Source: Deltaproteobacteria bacterium (lineage in GTDB: Bacteria > Myxococcota_A > UBA796 > SXON01). From it: a stretch of 64,000 bases of DNA. The stretch lies in assembly GCA_947484175.1 (NCBI GenBank), contig CANKOI010000005.1:1-64000 (forward strand), read 5' to 3'. Of this stretch, positions 8,077 to 17,173 are shown piece after piece (the first letter of the stretch is position 1; every line of letters starts with the position of its first letter). The notes under the pieces are model-generated. The model saw only the letters and a list, made by a program, of their open reading frames with translations, did not search any database and was not told the DNA's origin. The position numbers and the translations under genes are program-made.

Positions 8077-8894
8077 GCCGGCAACATCCGGAGGCTCAGG
8101 TCTACCCACCGGGCCTGGTGGATGAGCCCCCCCATGCTCACCCGGTGCACCCCAAGCCCTCGCAAGAGCGGCAACCGTTCGGCGGTGATCCCGCCGCTCA
8201 CTTCGAGGCGGGCGCGGCCCGCGTTCAGCCGCACCGCCTCGGCAAGCAGGGTGTCATCCATGTTGTCGAGCAACACATCGTCGGCGCCCGCTTCGAGTGC
8301 CTCCGCAAGCTCGGCGAGGTCCTCCACCTCCACCTCCACGCGCAACAGCGGATGAGCGCCGGCGCGCGCCCGGGCCACCGCCTGCCGAATGCCGCCCGCC
8401 GCCACGATGTGGTTGTCCTTGATGAGGATCCCGTCGAACAGGCCGAACCGATGGTTGGCGGCTCCCCCGTGGCGCACCGCGGCCTTCTCCAAGCCCCGCA
8501 GCAGCGGGGTGGTCTTCCGGGTGTCGACCAGCCGCAGGCCAGGCGCCGCGGCCACCACGCGCCGTACATGAGTGGCAATTCCGCAGAGCCGCATCAGGAA
8601 GTTGAGCGCGGCCCGCTCACCAGTGAGCAGCCCGCGCGAGGGGCCCGACACCAGCGCGATCGTGTCCGGCTCGCTGCCGCCCGCACACGCGCCGTCGTCC
8701 ACCTGCGTCTCGTACCGGCACCCGAGCTGGCGGAACACCTCGGCGGCCACCTCCTGCCCGCTCACGACCAGAGCTTCCTTGGCGTAGATGCGCGCGCGCC
8801 CTGTCGCGCTGGCGGGAACGGTGGCCTCCGTCGTGAGGTCGCCGTGGCCGACGTCTTCTTCGAGGCTGAGCCGCACGAGTTCGTCGAGGTTCAT
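8073..8894 (-). CDS. nadC: nicotinate-nucleotide pyrophosphorylase (carboxylating)
   Basis: This 273-residue enzyme converts quinolinate and PRPP to nicotinate mononucleotide in de novo NAD synthesis. The family features are EEDVGHGDLTTEA at the N-terminus, LNFLMRLCGIAT, the substrate-binding DTRKTTPLLRGLEK, and FDGILIKDNH, followed by VEVEVED and DDVLLDNM in the barrel. Near the end, the segment usually read as G-x-L/I-T-H-S appears as GGLIHQA. It is a small departure at a generally conserved place. Length matches the family. No nadA or nadB is in the window. Confidence 0.95.
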   Translation of the reverse strand: MNLDELVRLSLEEDVGHGDLTTEATVPASATGRARIYAKEALVVSGQEVAAEVFRQLGCRYETQVDDGACAGGSEPDTIALVSGPSRGLLTGERAALNFLMRLCGIATHVRRVVAAAPGLRLVDTRKTTPLLRGLEKAAVRHGGAANHRFGLFDGILIKDNHIVAAGGIRQAVARARAGAHPLLRVEVEVEDLAELAEALEAGADDVLLDNMDDTLLAEAVRLNAGRARLEVSGGITAERLPLLRGLGVHRVSMGGLIHQARWVDLSLRMLPA

Positions 8895-8923
8895 TCCGCC
8901 GGCCTATCCCACCGCCGCGACCG

Positions 8924-11695
8924 CTAGTAGTTCACCTTCAACGACGCCCGGATGCTCCGGGGCTCTTGACGGTAGAGCGTGAGCCCGAAGTTCTCGTCGT
9001 CGTTCTCGTAGTAGGTGATCGCCTCGCTCAGATCGAGCACGTTGAAGATGTCGATGGCGACCTCGGCGGACTGGGACTTGCCCCACTCGAACGACTCGCC
9101 GAAGTGAAGGTCTACGTAGTGCACCGACGGCATGAACCGGGTGCCGCGACCTTCCGGCAGCGCCGAGTAATCCTGGTAGTTGGGCACCCAACCGCGCTTC
9201 TGCCAGGCATGTCCGCTGTCGAACTCGTAGACCGCGCCGACCGTGTGATTCCACGCGCCCGTCGTGAAGGTGTAACTGCCGTTCACTTTCACCGAGTGCA
9301 GCGAGTGATACGGCAGGTAGCCGTAGTAGCCTGCCTCGTTGGTGTAGCTGCCAAGCCCGGCGTACCCGGCCACGTATTCGCCGTAACCGGCATCGAAGTA
9401 CTCGGCGCGGGTTTCGGCGCTGCCGATGTCGTCGGCCCACACGCCCACTTCGTTGCCATTGCCGCCGTAGTCGCTGGCCGACGCCGACTCAAACTGCCCC
9501 GGCAAGGTGCCCGTGGACTCCGACACCGTGTAGCTGGCGAGCAGCTGCCAGTGCTTGTCGAACTGCTTCTCCGCCGTAAACTCAAGCGCCCAGTAGTCCC
9601 GACGCTTGTTTTCGGGGTTGGTGATCACCCAGTTGACGTCGTCGTAGTTGATGTCCTCAGGAATATCGACCGTTTGCGACAGGATGCCGCGCACGCCGAC
9701 CGCCACCGTCGGGAAGATCTCGCGCTCCACCGACACCACCGCCTTGTCCATGTGGTAGGGACGCAGCTCTCCGTTACACGCTTCGCGGGCGGCGCTCTGG
9801 GCCTCGTCGTCGAGCGTGGCGAAGCTCTCCTCGGTACAGAACACCAGCGGGTAGGCACCCTGACTAAAATAGGCTTCGGTTTGCGAGTAGGGACCGTAAT
9901 AATAGTCGTACCCAGCGCTGCTTTTGCTATCGCCCCACTCCGCAAAGGCCGCGCCGTTCACGTCGTAGTACTGCCCGGCGTTGAGCGTCACCTTGGTTTT
10001 GTGGTCGCCGGTTGCGTCCCACGCCACACCCAAACGAGGGGCGGGCATCACCTGATCGAGGATGCGGGTGCCCTGCACCGTGTACAGCGCTTCGTAGTCC
10101 ACCCGCATGCCCGCGTTGATGGTGAGCACGTCCACCGGCTGCCAGTCGTCTTGGAGGAAGCCCGAGAAGACGATCGCCCGATGGGTGAGCGGCCCAACGT
10201 AGAGGAATTCCTGCCGCGTGTAGCAGTCCGTGTAGTCGGGGCCGGTGCAGGGGTAGCCCTCGGCGCTGGTGCCGATCAGGCCGTCGCCGGGGCCCGTGTA
10301 GTCGAGCTCGCGGGTTTCGCTGAGCTGCCAGGCTTCGAGGCCAGCCTTCACGCGGTGGTCGCCCGTCTTGCCGCTGGCGAGCTGCGTACCGGTGAGGGTG
10401 AAGCCCGCCCGACTGCGCGTGTTGTAGTCAAACGCGCTCGCGTTGCCGGTGTACTGGCCCGACTCGCTGTCGAAGATCTGGGGCGTTTCGGCGTCGTCCG
10501 ACATCGGGCTGACGTCGAGCTTGCTCACGCTGTAAATGCCCTTCAGATCGATCTCGGTGAAGATGCCGGGCCGCCAGACCACTTCCACCTGGTTTCCGAG
10601 GTCGGTCGACTGGTAGTGCTCCTGCGCCTCGGGCAGCACCGTGGAGCTGGTGAGCAGGTTGTCGATGTCGGTGAGCTGGCCGTTGAACTGGTAGCGGAGC
10701 TTGGCATCGGGAGTGGCGAACCAGGTGACCTTGGCGAATCCGCCGCCGTCGTAGGCCGAATAGGGCGAGGACGGGTCCTGTCCTTCGTACACCGAGTTGT
10801 CGGCGCCGAGGTCGATCGAGGCGAGGTACCAGACCTTCTCCTTGGAGATCGGTCCGCCCGCGAGCAGCGACAGGGAGTGCGTGAGGAACTCCCGCTTGTC
10901 CGTAGCGACCTCTTCGTGCGTGGCGAGGTCGACGATGTCGTAGGTGCCCGAGGACGCCGCGGTGTTGAGGAAGTAGCCGACGCTGCCGAAGTGTTCGTCG
11001 CCGCCATCCTTCGTGACCACGTTCACGGTCATCCCGGTGGCTTGTCCGAACTCTGCGGGGGCGCCGTCGGTGTACACCTGAATCTCTTCGATGGCGTCGA
11101 AGTTCACGTTGGTGCCGAAGGTCTTCGTGGCGGGGTCGCGCGTGCTGATGCCGTCCACCAAGTAGTTGTTCCCGTACTGGCCTTCGCCGCGTACGCTGGG
11201 ATTGCCGTCGCTGGGGCCGCCGCTCGACGTGTCCACGCGGCCCGAAACGCCGGGGAGCACATTCACCACGTCTTGGTAGCTGCGCCCGACAGGGAGGTGG
11301 TCGAGGGCTTCTTTCGAGAGTTCGGTGCTCACCGAGCTCCGCGAGGTGTCCAGAGCCGGCAGCGTTTCTTCGATCACCACCACTTCGGTGCCGACCGTGA
11401 GCCCGATGCCCACGAACGCCGTCTCGCCGAGCTTCACCCGTACCTTCCGTTCCGCGCCGGGGAACCCCGTCTTGAACACCTTCAGGTCGTGGGTGCCGAC
11501 CGGCACCGAGACAAAGCGGAAGTTGCCTTCGTCATCGGTGGTGGCCTGCAGTTCGCCCGCGATCAGTGGCCCGGAGAGCACGACCGTGGCACCCGGGATG
11601 CCGAGCTCCGTCTCATCGGTAACGGCGCCGCGCAAGGACCCGGACTGGGCGGCTTCCACGTAGGGGATGACGAGGAGGGCGAGCAAGGTGATCAT
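8924..11695 (-). CDS. TonB-dependent receptor with N-terminal CarboxypepD_reg domain
   Basis: The product is 923 residues. After a short signal (MITLLALLVIPYVEA) comes a beta-sandwich carboxypeptidase-regulatory-like domain, about residues 19-95 (GSLRGAVTDETELGIPGATV ending near FKTGFPGAERKVRV). The plug follows, about 115-235, with GRSYQDVVNVLPGVSG, VRGEGQYGNNYLVDGI and GMTVNVVTKDGGDEHFGS. The rest is an aromatic-rich beta-barrel ending SLKVNY, with the terminal aromatic expected of an outer-membrane barrel. This is the Oar/SusC-like architecture typical of Myxococcota and Bacteroidota. Its ligand is unknown. Its start overlaps the upstream lipoprotein stop as ATGA, so the two are made together. 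Confidence 0.9.
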   Translation of the reverse strand: MITLLALLVIPYVEAAQSGSLRGAVTDETELGIPGATVVLSGPLIAGELQATTDDEGNFRFVSVPVGTHDLKVFKTGFPGAERKVRVKLGETAFVGIGLTVGTEVVVIEETLPALDTSRSSVSTELSKEALDHLPVGRSYQDVVNVLPGVSGRVDTSSGGPSDGNPSVRGEGQYGNNYLVDGISTRDPATKTFGTNVNFDAIEEIQVYTDGAPAEFGQATGMTVNVVTKDGGDEHFGSVGYFLNTAASSGTYDIVDLATHEEVATDKREFLTHSLSLLAGGPISKEKVWYLASIDLGADNSVYEGQDPSSPYSAYDGGGFAKVTWFATPDAKLRYQFNGQLTDIDNLLTSSTVLPEAQEHYQSTDLGNQVEVVWRPGIFTEIDLKGIYSVSKLDVSPMSDDAETPQIFDSESGQYTGNASAFDYNTRSRAGFTLTGTQLASGKTGDHRVKAGLEAWQLSETRELDYTGPGDGLIGTSAEGYPCTGPDYTDCYTRQEFLYVGPLTHRAIVFSGFLQDDWQPVDVLTINAGMRVDYEALYTVQGTRILDQVMPAPRLGVAWDATGDHKTKVTLNAGQYYDVNGAAFAEWGDSKSSAGYDYYYGPYSQTEAYFSQGAYPLVFCTEESFATLDDEAQSAAREACNGELRPYHMDKAVVSVEREIFPTVAVGVRGILSQTVDIPEDINYDDVNWVITNPENKRRDYWALEFTAEKQFDKHWQLLASYTVSESTGTLPGQFESASASDYGGNGNEVGVWADDIGSAETRAEYFDAGYGEYVAGYAGLGSYTNEAGYYGYLPYHSLHSVKVNGSYTFTTGAWNHTVGAVYEFDSGHAWQKRGWVPNYQDYSALPEGRGTRFMPSVHYVDLHFGESFEWGKSQSAEVAIDIFNVLDLSEAITYYENDDENFGLTLYRQEPRSIRASLKVNY

Positions 11696-12351
11696 TCGGC
11701 ACCCCCGTAGGTGAGCTTCTGGTCGGTGCAGCTACTGCCCGTGTCTCCCGAGTCGGGCGGAGGACAGGGAGCGCCGCTGAGGATGGCGCCGTCGGCAACG
11801 TTGATGAGCTCGAGGTAATACTCGCCGTCCGGCATCGCGGGGGCGGTGAAGCTCACGGTTGCCGTGCCACACATCGAGACCAGCGGCAGATCTGCGCTCT
11901 GCACCAAGCCGTCGGCCGAGACCACCCGAGCGGCCACCGCACCGCTGTCGAGCCCGCAGCCTTCCACGGTAACGAGCACGCCGGCTGCGAGTGCGCCCGC
12001 CGGCGAGACCGCCTCCATCGTGCCGGCGCCCGGGCACTCCACATAGTAGTAGCCGGCGGTCTTCGTTAAGGTCGACGTTTCTCCGCCGGATCGCAGGGAC
12101 ACGTCGGCGTACCCGTGTTGGCCCGCGGGCATGGTGCCGTACACCACAAACCCCTTGTCGATCTTACCTTCGGGGTAGGTGATCCCGGTGATGTCGGAGC
12201 CGCCCACCGAAGCGGAGACCTCATCCGAGAACCCGTGGCCGGAGAGGGTGACGGGGTTGCACCCATCCACCCAGCCGTAGATCGGGGAGATCGACACCAG
12301 GGCGTAGCCGGCGTCGTTGCATGCGCTGGAGAGCGCGAGGAGGAGGAACAC
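11692..12351 (-). CDS. lipoprotein with IPT/TIG-like domains
   Basis: The GTG at 12351 gives 219 residues opening MFLLLALSSAC, a lipobox with Cys at position 11. SISPIYGWVDGCNPVTLSGHGF and the later SPAGALAAGVLVTVEGCGLD are two typical IPT/TIG (Ig-like) openings; each is followed by strands ending in a SVGGSDI or VVSADG turn. The C-terminus carries a PPPDSGDTGSSC linker-like stretch. Cys residues recur in each repeat, suggesting disulphides. It is coupled by a 4-base overlap to the TonB-dependent receptor and preceded by another lipoprotein, so it is probably a surface partner of the receptor. Confidence 0.72.
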   Translation of the reverse strand: MFLLLALSSACNDAGYALVSISPIYGWVDGCNPVTLSGHGFSDEVSASVGGSDITGITYPEGKIDKGFVVYGTMPAGQHGYADVSLRSGGETSTLTKTAGYYYVECPGAGTMEAVSPAGALAAGVLVTVEGCGLDSGAVAARVVSADGLVQSADLPLVSMCGTATVSFTAPAMPDGEYYLELINVADGAILSGAPCPPPDSGDTGSSCTDQKLTYGGAE

Positions 12352-12388
12352 GAGTGGGCTCCGGGGGGCGCCCCGGTTCTACCACAAG

Positions 12389-13786
12389 TCAGGGGATCGT
12401 GATCGTGAACGCCTCGTCGAGGATCACGTTGGGCCACGGTCCGGCGTAGGTGCCGTCGTAGCAGTCGTGCTCCGGGCACGAACTGAGGCACACCACCTCG
12501 TTGAGCGACTGTTGTTTGCCGGTGCCCCAGTGAAGGACGAGCGCGTCGATCCGCGCATCGCACGTGTTCTGATCGACAGCGGTGATCTGGAGGCTGTCGC
12601 CGACGCGCGCGGAGAGCCGCACCGGGGCGAGATTGTCTTTGGTGTCGTTGTTGTCGTCGAACACCACGAGGCCGGCCACCGTGAACCGCACGTCGTCGTC
12701 CACCCCGAAGTAATCGAAGCTCGTGTTGCCGCCGGAGATCACGTAGTCGAGCGGGTCTTCGTGCTTGAACACCGTCACGCTCGTGCTGTCTTTGCCCTGC
12801 TCCCCCTCGCTGTCGAAACAGCGGAGCTCAACATCCACATCGCCTTCCGGAAGGAGCGAGCTGCCGGCGAGTGTGCCGTCGATGGCGACGGTGGCGTTGG
12901 CCGTGGCGAGGCGCGACCCATTCGCGTACCAGCCGCAAATGAGGTTCGTGACCGCCTCGTCGGCATCGTAGACCGCGCCCGTGAGGGTGACGAGCTGGTT
13001 GTCGAGGAAGTACTCGCCCACATCCGGCTCGGTGATCTCTACGACGGGAGGCTCGTTCTCGGTGGGATCGTCGACGGTGTTTCCCTTGAGGGCGACAGCA
13101 GCCGTGGCCTCGTCGGGGTCGTTGCTGTTGAACCAGAGTTCGCCTTCCCAAGGAGCATCGTCGGGAGGGCTGAACGTGACCGACATCGTGAACGAGAAGC
13201 CGGTGCGCAGCGGGTAGGGCTCCACCCAGCCATCGGGGTAGGTGAGGGTGTAGGCAGAGGCCTCGGCGCCAGGAAACACGACGCTCCCGATGTTGAGCGT
13301 CCCGCTGCACCCGGCCCGCACCGTGAACGACTTGGTCGCGCTCTCGCCGGGCGCCACCGTGCCGAACCAGAGCAGCTCCGGGTCGATGTCGATGCACGGC
13401 TTTACGCCGAGACCGGTGACCGAGAGCGGCGCTTCGGGATTGTCCGGTTCGTTGGTGCTGAGCACCACTGTTCCCCAGTCCTCGGCTTCCTGATCGGGCG
13501 TGTATTGCATCACCAGCAAGCCCTCGTCGTGCGCACCGAGCATGTCGGGCCACGAGAGGATCTGGAAATCGGACGACGAGCCGGTCTGAAGCTCGGCCCC
13601 GGAGATGCTCAACGAGCCAAGGCCCTCGTTCCGGAGCACCGCGCCCACCTCGGTGTACGTACCAAGCACCGTCTCCCCGAAGTCGACCGTGGGCGGCTCC
13701 AGCACCAGCACCGGCTCCGCTACGCTCAACTCGTTGTCAGGGTCGCAGCCCATCAGAGTGAGCGCAAGCGGCAGGAGGGCGAGCAT
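12389..13786 (-). CDS. surface lipoprotein with Ig-like (choice-of-anchor D/ASPM-type) domains
   Basis: The ATG at 13786 begins a 465-residue product (MLALLPLALTLMGC, lipobox LMG-Cys). Two ASPM-SPD-2-Hydin-like or choice-of-anchor D repeats follow: PPTVDFGETVLGTYTEVGAV with LRNEGLGSLSISG, and PELLWFGTVAPGESATKSF with SVTFSP. Then comes an Ig/PKD-like stretch (NEPPVVEITEPDVGEYF to LRCFDSEG), and a C-terminal domain with CDARIDALVLHWG, CLSSCPEHDCYDG. Such proteins are extracellular and often adhesive or structural. It heads the three-gene operon that ends with the TonB receptor; the gap to the next gene is 37 bases. The frame is open upstream to 13912, but that part lacks protein character. Confidence 0.75.
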   Translation of the reverse strand: MLALLPLALTLMGCDPDNELSVAEPVLVLEPPTVDFGETVLGTYTEVGAVLRNEGLGSLSISGAELQTGSSSDFQILSWPDMLGAHDEGLLVMQYTPDQEAEDWGTVVLSTNEPDNPEAPLSVTGLGVKPCIDIDPELLWFGTVAPGESATKSFTVRAGCSGTLNIGSVVFPGAEASAYTLTYPDGWVEPYPLRTGFSFTMSVTFSPPDDAPWEGELWFNSNDPDEATAAVALKGNTVDDPTENEPPVVEITEPDVGEYFLDNQLVTLTGAVYDADEAVTNLICGWYANGSRLATANATVAIDGTLAGSSLLPEGDVDVELRCFDSEGEQGKDSTSVTVFKHEDPLDYVISGGNTSFDYFGVDDDVRFTVAGLVVFDDNNDTKDNLAPVRLSARVGDSLQITAVDQNTCDARIDALVLHWGTGKQQSLNEVVCLSSCPEHDCYDGTYAGPWPNVILDEAFTITIP

Positions 13787-13981
13787 TGCAGTGGGGGCGA
13801 TATATACGCGGCGCGCCCCGAGTAGCAACTGTTCGACCTCCTCGCCCGAGCCCGAGAGCGTATCTGGCTTGTCGCACGTGCAGACACCGACGCGGTTGCC
13901 GCCGCCGCGCATGCGCTGTTCGGGCGCGGCCCGGAGCCCGACGAGTGGGCCGACCTGCTGGACTTCGCCGGCACGGAATGG

Positions 13982-14845
13982 ATGAATGAGGAGGGGCGCA
14001 CGGTGGCGGAGTCCTTGGCGGGGGAGCCGGGGCTAGGGGACCTTGCCCGGTGGCCGCTGGAGGCACGCCCTTCCTTGTGGATGGTGGACGGGCAGGACGG
14101 CAACGTGGTGCTGCTCCGCGACCTCCAGGACGACCGGGAGATTGCGGTGGCGGTACCGCCCGCCGCGCTGCTCGAGCTGCCCAAGCGCACGGTGGTGCGC
14201 GCGCGGGTCGTGCCGTGGCGGGGCGCCACCTGCTTCTTCGGTGATCCCGGCCTCTACGGCCAGCCCGGCGTGCTCGCCCGGATGCACCTGTTGCAACAGT
14301 GGAGAGACGGCGTGGAGCCAGAGCTGCTGGCGGGACTCCATGCTCGGCGCGTGACGTGGGCACGCCAGCGCAATCAGCACCGCGTCTTTCTGGCGCATTT
14401 TGGCAGCGACCTCGCCGAGTTCCGCAGCGGAGAGGCGATGCAGATCGCGGTGCGCGCGTTCCTCGACCAACTGTTGAACGTAGACCGGGGAATCGACGGA
14501 ACGGGACCGACGCTGCGGGAGCGCTTTCTCACTGAACACGGCCGCCTCCCGCAACAGGTCGACGTAGTGGTGGGAGAAACGTTGCTCACGGGGAGCCCCG
14601 CGCTCTGCTTCGACCCGCGCGAGGGGCTACTTTTCTTCCCTGGTTTCGGGGAGCTCAAGGCGCACCTCGCGGGCACGGCTGAAAATCCCGATATTCTCGC
14701 GCTTTGGATGTCCACCTCCGAACTTCCGGTGCAGGGACTCGCCCGCGCCGGCTTGTCCGTGGAGGACCTTGCTCCCGTGCGGGCGGCGCGTCCTGCGCAC
14801 TCCGAGCCTTCCTGCTTTCCGGAGTTCGAGCCGCACGACGGCTGA
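13982..14845 (+). CDS. hypothetical protein; true start probably upstream
   Basis: From the first ATG the product is 287 residues, but the frame is open without a stop from 13826, and the extra 52 codons read as convincing protein (for example LFDLLARARERIW, then PDEWADLLDFAGTEWM directly into the annotated Met). No ATG, GTG or TTG lies in that stretch; the only candidates are CTG codons such as 13829. The main part alternates strands with Arg/Val-rich segments (LRDLQDDREIAVAVPP, TVVRARVVPWRG) and has a long helical middle. The family is not recognised. It diverges from the lipoprotein operon at 13786. Confidence 0.6.
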   Translation: MNEEGRTVAESLAGEPGLGDLARWPLEARPSLWMVDGQDGNVVLLRDLQDDREIAVAVPPAALLELPKRTVVRARVVPWRGATCFFGDPGLYGQPGVLARMHLLQQWRDGVEPELLAGLHARRVTWARQRNQHRVFLAHFGSDLAEFRSGEAMQIAVRAFLDQLLNVDRGIDGTGPTLRERFLTEHGRLPQQVDVVVGETLLTGSPALCFDPREGLLFFPGFGELKAHLAGTAENPDILALWMSTSELPVQGLARAGLSVEDLAPVRAARPAHSEPSCFPEFEPHDG

Positions 14846-14965
14846 TCGCCCCCGACCCCGCCGCCACACGTGGTCGCCTGCACAATTGAGCTTGCGCCTA
14901 AGACTTCGACGAGATAGCTCCGCTGTCGCGCTTGCGATTGCTCATCACCCCGCTGGGGAGCTCCT

Positions 14966-15955
14966 GTGCCTTCCGATTCAACCCCCCCCTCGGCTCCGAC
15001 AACCGAACGAATCACGCTGCGCGCGTCCACCGGCGTGCAGGGCAAGACCGGCATGAACTTTGGCACGCTGGAGTGGATCGCGGGGCAGCGCATACACCTG
15101 CGGGTGGACTCCGAACTCGTTCCGCTTGAGGCCGTGAGTTTGCGCGTGGATCTGTCCCCAGTTGCCGGCACTGCATTGCTGGAAGCGACGGTGATGCGGG
15201 TGCTCCCTGGCGCACCAAGCGACCCGTCCCAGTACCTCCTTCGCCTCGATCGGGTCGCTCCCGTCGACCATCCCGCGTGGGATCGTTACCTCCGAACCAA
15301 GCATTCGGGGGGCACCCTGAGCGACGTGAGCGACATTCGCGGAGGCAGCTCCGACCTGCGACTGGGGTACGCAGCCGTGGCCAACTCCAAGCCCCCTCCC
15401 GGCTTGGGGGGCCTCCGCAGTGTTCCCGGCGACACGAGCACGGCATCGGTAGGCAGCGCCCTCGGAGGCGGCGCCCGCCGAATCGCCATGCGAGATGCGC
15501 TCCGGAGCGCGATCGAGCGCACACGAACCGCCCCTGCCGCCCCCGCGCCCGGCGCTGCTCCCGCCCAGTCCCCCGCCCCTGCCGCCGCCCCCCTGCCAGG
15601 AACACGCCCGCCCGACGACGAACTGGCTTGGGTCGCCTCCAACGTAGGCGGTCGGCAGTACCTCGAAGTGCGCTGGCCCTCCGCGGCGGCGTTCAGCTAC
15701 GACGTACACTCGCAGCTCACCGCCAACGCGCTGAGGCTCACCAGCGATGGTCGCCCCCTCCCCGCCATCCCCCCGATCTTCGTCGTCCTGCGCTTCAACG
15801 AGGTGGTGGTGCAGACGATGGCCACGCCCGCGCAAGTGGGGGAGCGCTCGGTGGTCTACCAGCTCACGCTCGACGATGCGCAGCGCGCCATGTTGCGGGG
15901 CGGGGCCAGGGCTACGTCCACGATTTCGGTGACACCCAGCTCATCGCCGCGGTGA
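14966..15955 (+). CDS. PilZ-like domain protein (tentative)
   Basis: The GTG at 14966 sits 5 bases after GGGGAG, a good ribosome binding site, and begins a 329-residue product. Residues about 15-110 form a compact beta domain (RITLRASTGVQG, GQRIHLRVDSEL, ATVMRVLPG, YLLRLDRV) that resembles atypical PilZ domains of Myxococcota; the usual c-di-GMP-binding RxxxR is not evident, so nucleotide binding is doubtful. A long Ala/Pro-rich linker (about residues 180-215) leads to a second beta domain (LEVRWPSAAAFSYDV to LTLDDAQRAML). There is no signal peptide. It converges with the subtilase gene with 3 bases between them. Confidence 0.55.
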   Translation: MPSDSTPPSAPTTERITLRASTGVQGKTGMNFGTLEWIAGQRIHLRVDSELVPLEAVSLRVDLSPVAGTALLEATVMRVLPGAPSDPSQYLLRLDRVAPVDHPAWDRYLRTKHSGGTLSDVSDIRGGSSDLRLGYAAVANSKPPPGLGGLRSVPGDTSTASVGSALGGGARRIAMRDALRSAIERTRTAPAAPAPGAAPAQSPAPAAAPLPGTRPPDDELAWVASNVGGRQYLEVRWPSAAAFSYDVHSQLTANALRLTSDGRPLPAIPPIFVVLRFNEVVVQTMATPAQVGERSVVYQLTLDDAQRAMLRGGARATSTISVTPSSSPR

Positions 15956-15958
15956 GGC

Positions 15959-17173
15959 TCAGGGCAGAAGCCAGGTGCGAAGAATTCGGCGCAGGTCGGG
16001 CAGCGCACCCACCGGCGCGGTGCCATCCGGCGGCTGGAGTCCGGACGTCACCAGCGCCGCCCTCAGCTCCACGGGCGTGAGCGGCTCGCCGCGCGTTGCG
16101 AGCGCGACGGATTGCACTGCCGCGGCCATTCCCGCCACCATGGCCGACGCCCCGCTGGTGCCCCCGAAGGCCGAGGTGTAGGCCTGCCGCTCGTCACGAT
16201 CCGGAAAATACAGATCGGTCAGCGGCGAACCGCCCGTCGTGACGATGTCCTCCGCCCACGCTTGCACGAGTACGCTCGAGCCCCAGTTGCTGCCCTCGCG
16301 AGCCCGAGGGGTCGGGCCCAACGACGATCCTCCACCGCCGACCCTGATTACGCCGGTGTCGTCGGTGAATGCGCCTTCGTACACCGGGTCGTCGAGGTCC
16401 ACGTCGTCGTTCCCCGCCGCCTCCACCACCACGATCCCGGCGGTCGTGGCCAGACGGATCGCGTCGCGGACCGCCGGGTCGATGCTCACGGGCACGAACT
16501 CGTCGAGGATGCCGTAGCTCTGCTGTTCCAAGAGGATCACGTCGCCCGGGGCCAGCAGCGCGGTCGACTCGACGATGGCCCGCGCCACGTCGTAGGTAAG
16601 CACCCCGTCCTCTCCAGAGAAATACGGGTGGTGGACGAAGACGGTCGCAAGCGGGACGGCGCCCGTCACGCCGAAGCCGTTGTCGCGAGCGCCGAGGATC
16701 CCCAACACCGCGGTGCCGTGGTAGGCCCAGGTGGCTTCGGCGACACCCCCCAGCGAGGTGGGCGGGAGTTGGAGAAGGTCCTCGTGAGTTGGGTCCCAGC
16801 CGTACTCGATGTCCACGATCGTGACGTACTCGCCAAAGCCGCCGGGAAAGTGGCTCGCCTCTTCGAGGCCGAGGCCGTCGGGGTAGGGGCTTCGCCACAG
16901 CTGCTCAAACTCGGGGGTGGCCGGCGGCAGGTCATCGGCGTCGGGGGGCGGCGCGGGCAAGGCGGCGCACCACGCGGCGCTGACGCGGCCGGCATCCAGC
17001 AGGCGAGCGGCCTCCGCGCGCGCCGCAGGTCCGCGAAGCTCCCAATGACGCGCCAGCACGCCGGTTGCGCCGGGAAAGCGGGGCTGTGCCCCCGGCGGGG
17101 CGGCCTCGGCGATGAGGTGCACTCGCTCCGCTTCGTGGCCCGGGCGCAGCTCCAGCGCCGACAGCGGCATCAT
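15959..17173 (-). CDS. S8 (subtilisin-family) serine peptidase
   Basis: The product is 404 residues from the ATG at 17173, chosen because it overlaps the upstream NUDIX stop as ATGA; a GTG at 17185 is possible. The catalytic triad is complete: VTIVDIEYGW (D121), YHGTAVLGILG (H152) and GGTSGASAMVAG (S340), with oxyanion Asn255 in EAAGND. The Asp segment, TIVDIEYGWDPTHEDL, fits S8A. There is no export signal and the first 100 residues form an unusual Ala/Pro/Glu-rich extension, so this may be an intracellular or unconventionally exported protease. An S8 enzyme coupled to a NUDIX hydrolase is not a standard arrangement. Confidence 0.83.
   Translation of the reverse strand: MMPLSALELRPGHEAERVHLIAEAAPPGAQPRFPGATGVLARHWELRGPAARAEAARLLDAGRVSAAWCAALPAPPPDADDLPPATPEFEQLWRSPYPDGLGLEEASHFPGGFGEYVTIVDIEYGWDPTHEDLLQLPPTSLGGVAEATWAYHGTAVLGILGARDNGFGVTGAVPLATVFVHHPYFSGEDGVLTYDVARAIVESTALLAPGDVILLEQQSYGILDEFVPVSIDPAVRDAIRLATTAGIVVVEAAGNDDVDLDDPVYEGAFTDDTGVIRVGGGGSSLGPTPRAREGSNWGSSVLVQAWAEDIVTTGGSPLTDLYFPDRDERQAYTSAFGGTSGASAMVAGMAAAVQSVALATRGEPLTPVELRAALVTSGLQPPDGTAPVGALPDLRRILRTWLLP

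Noticed and set aside
8966-11710. Long plus-strand frame opposite the TonB receptor gene
   Set aside because: It is the antisense shadow of a convincing receptor; the translation is Arg/His/Val-rich without domains. The same holds for the 1540-codon frame opposite the alpha-2-macroglobulin and pbpC genes.
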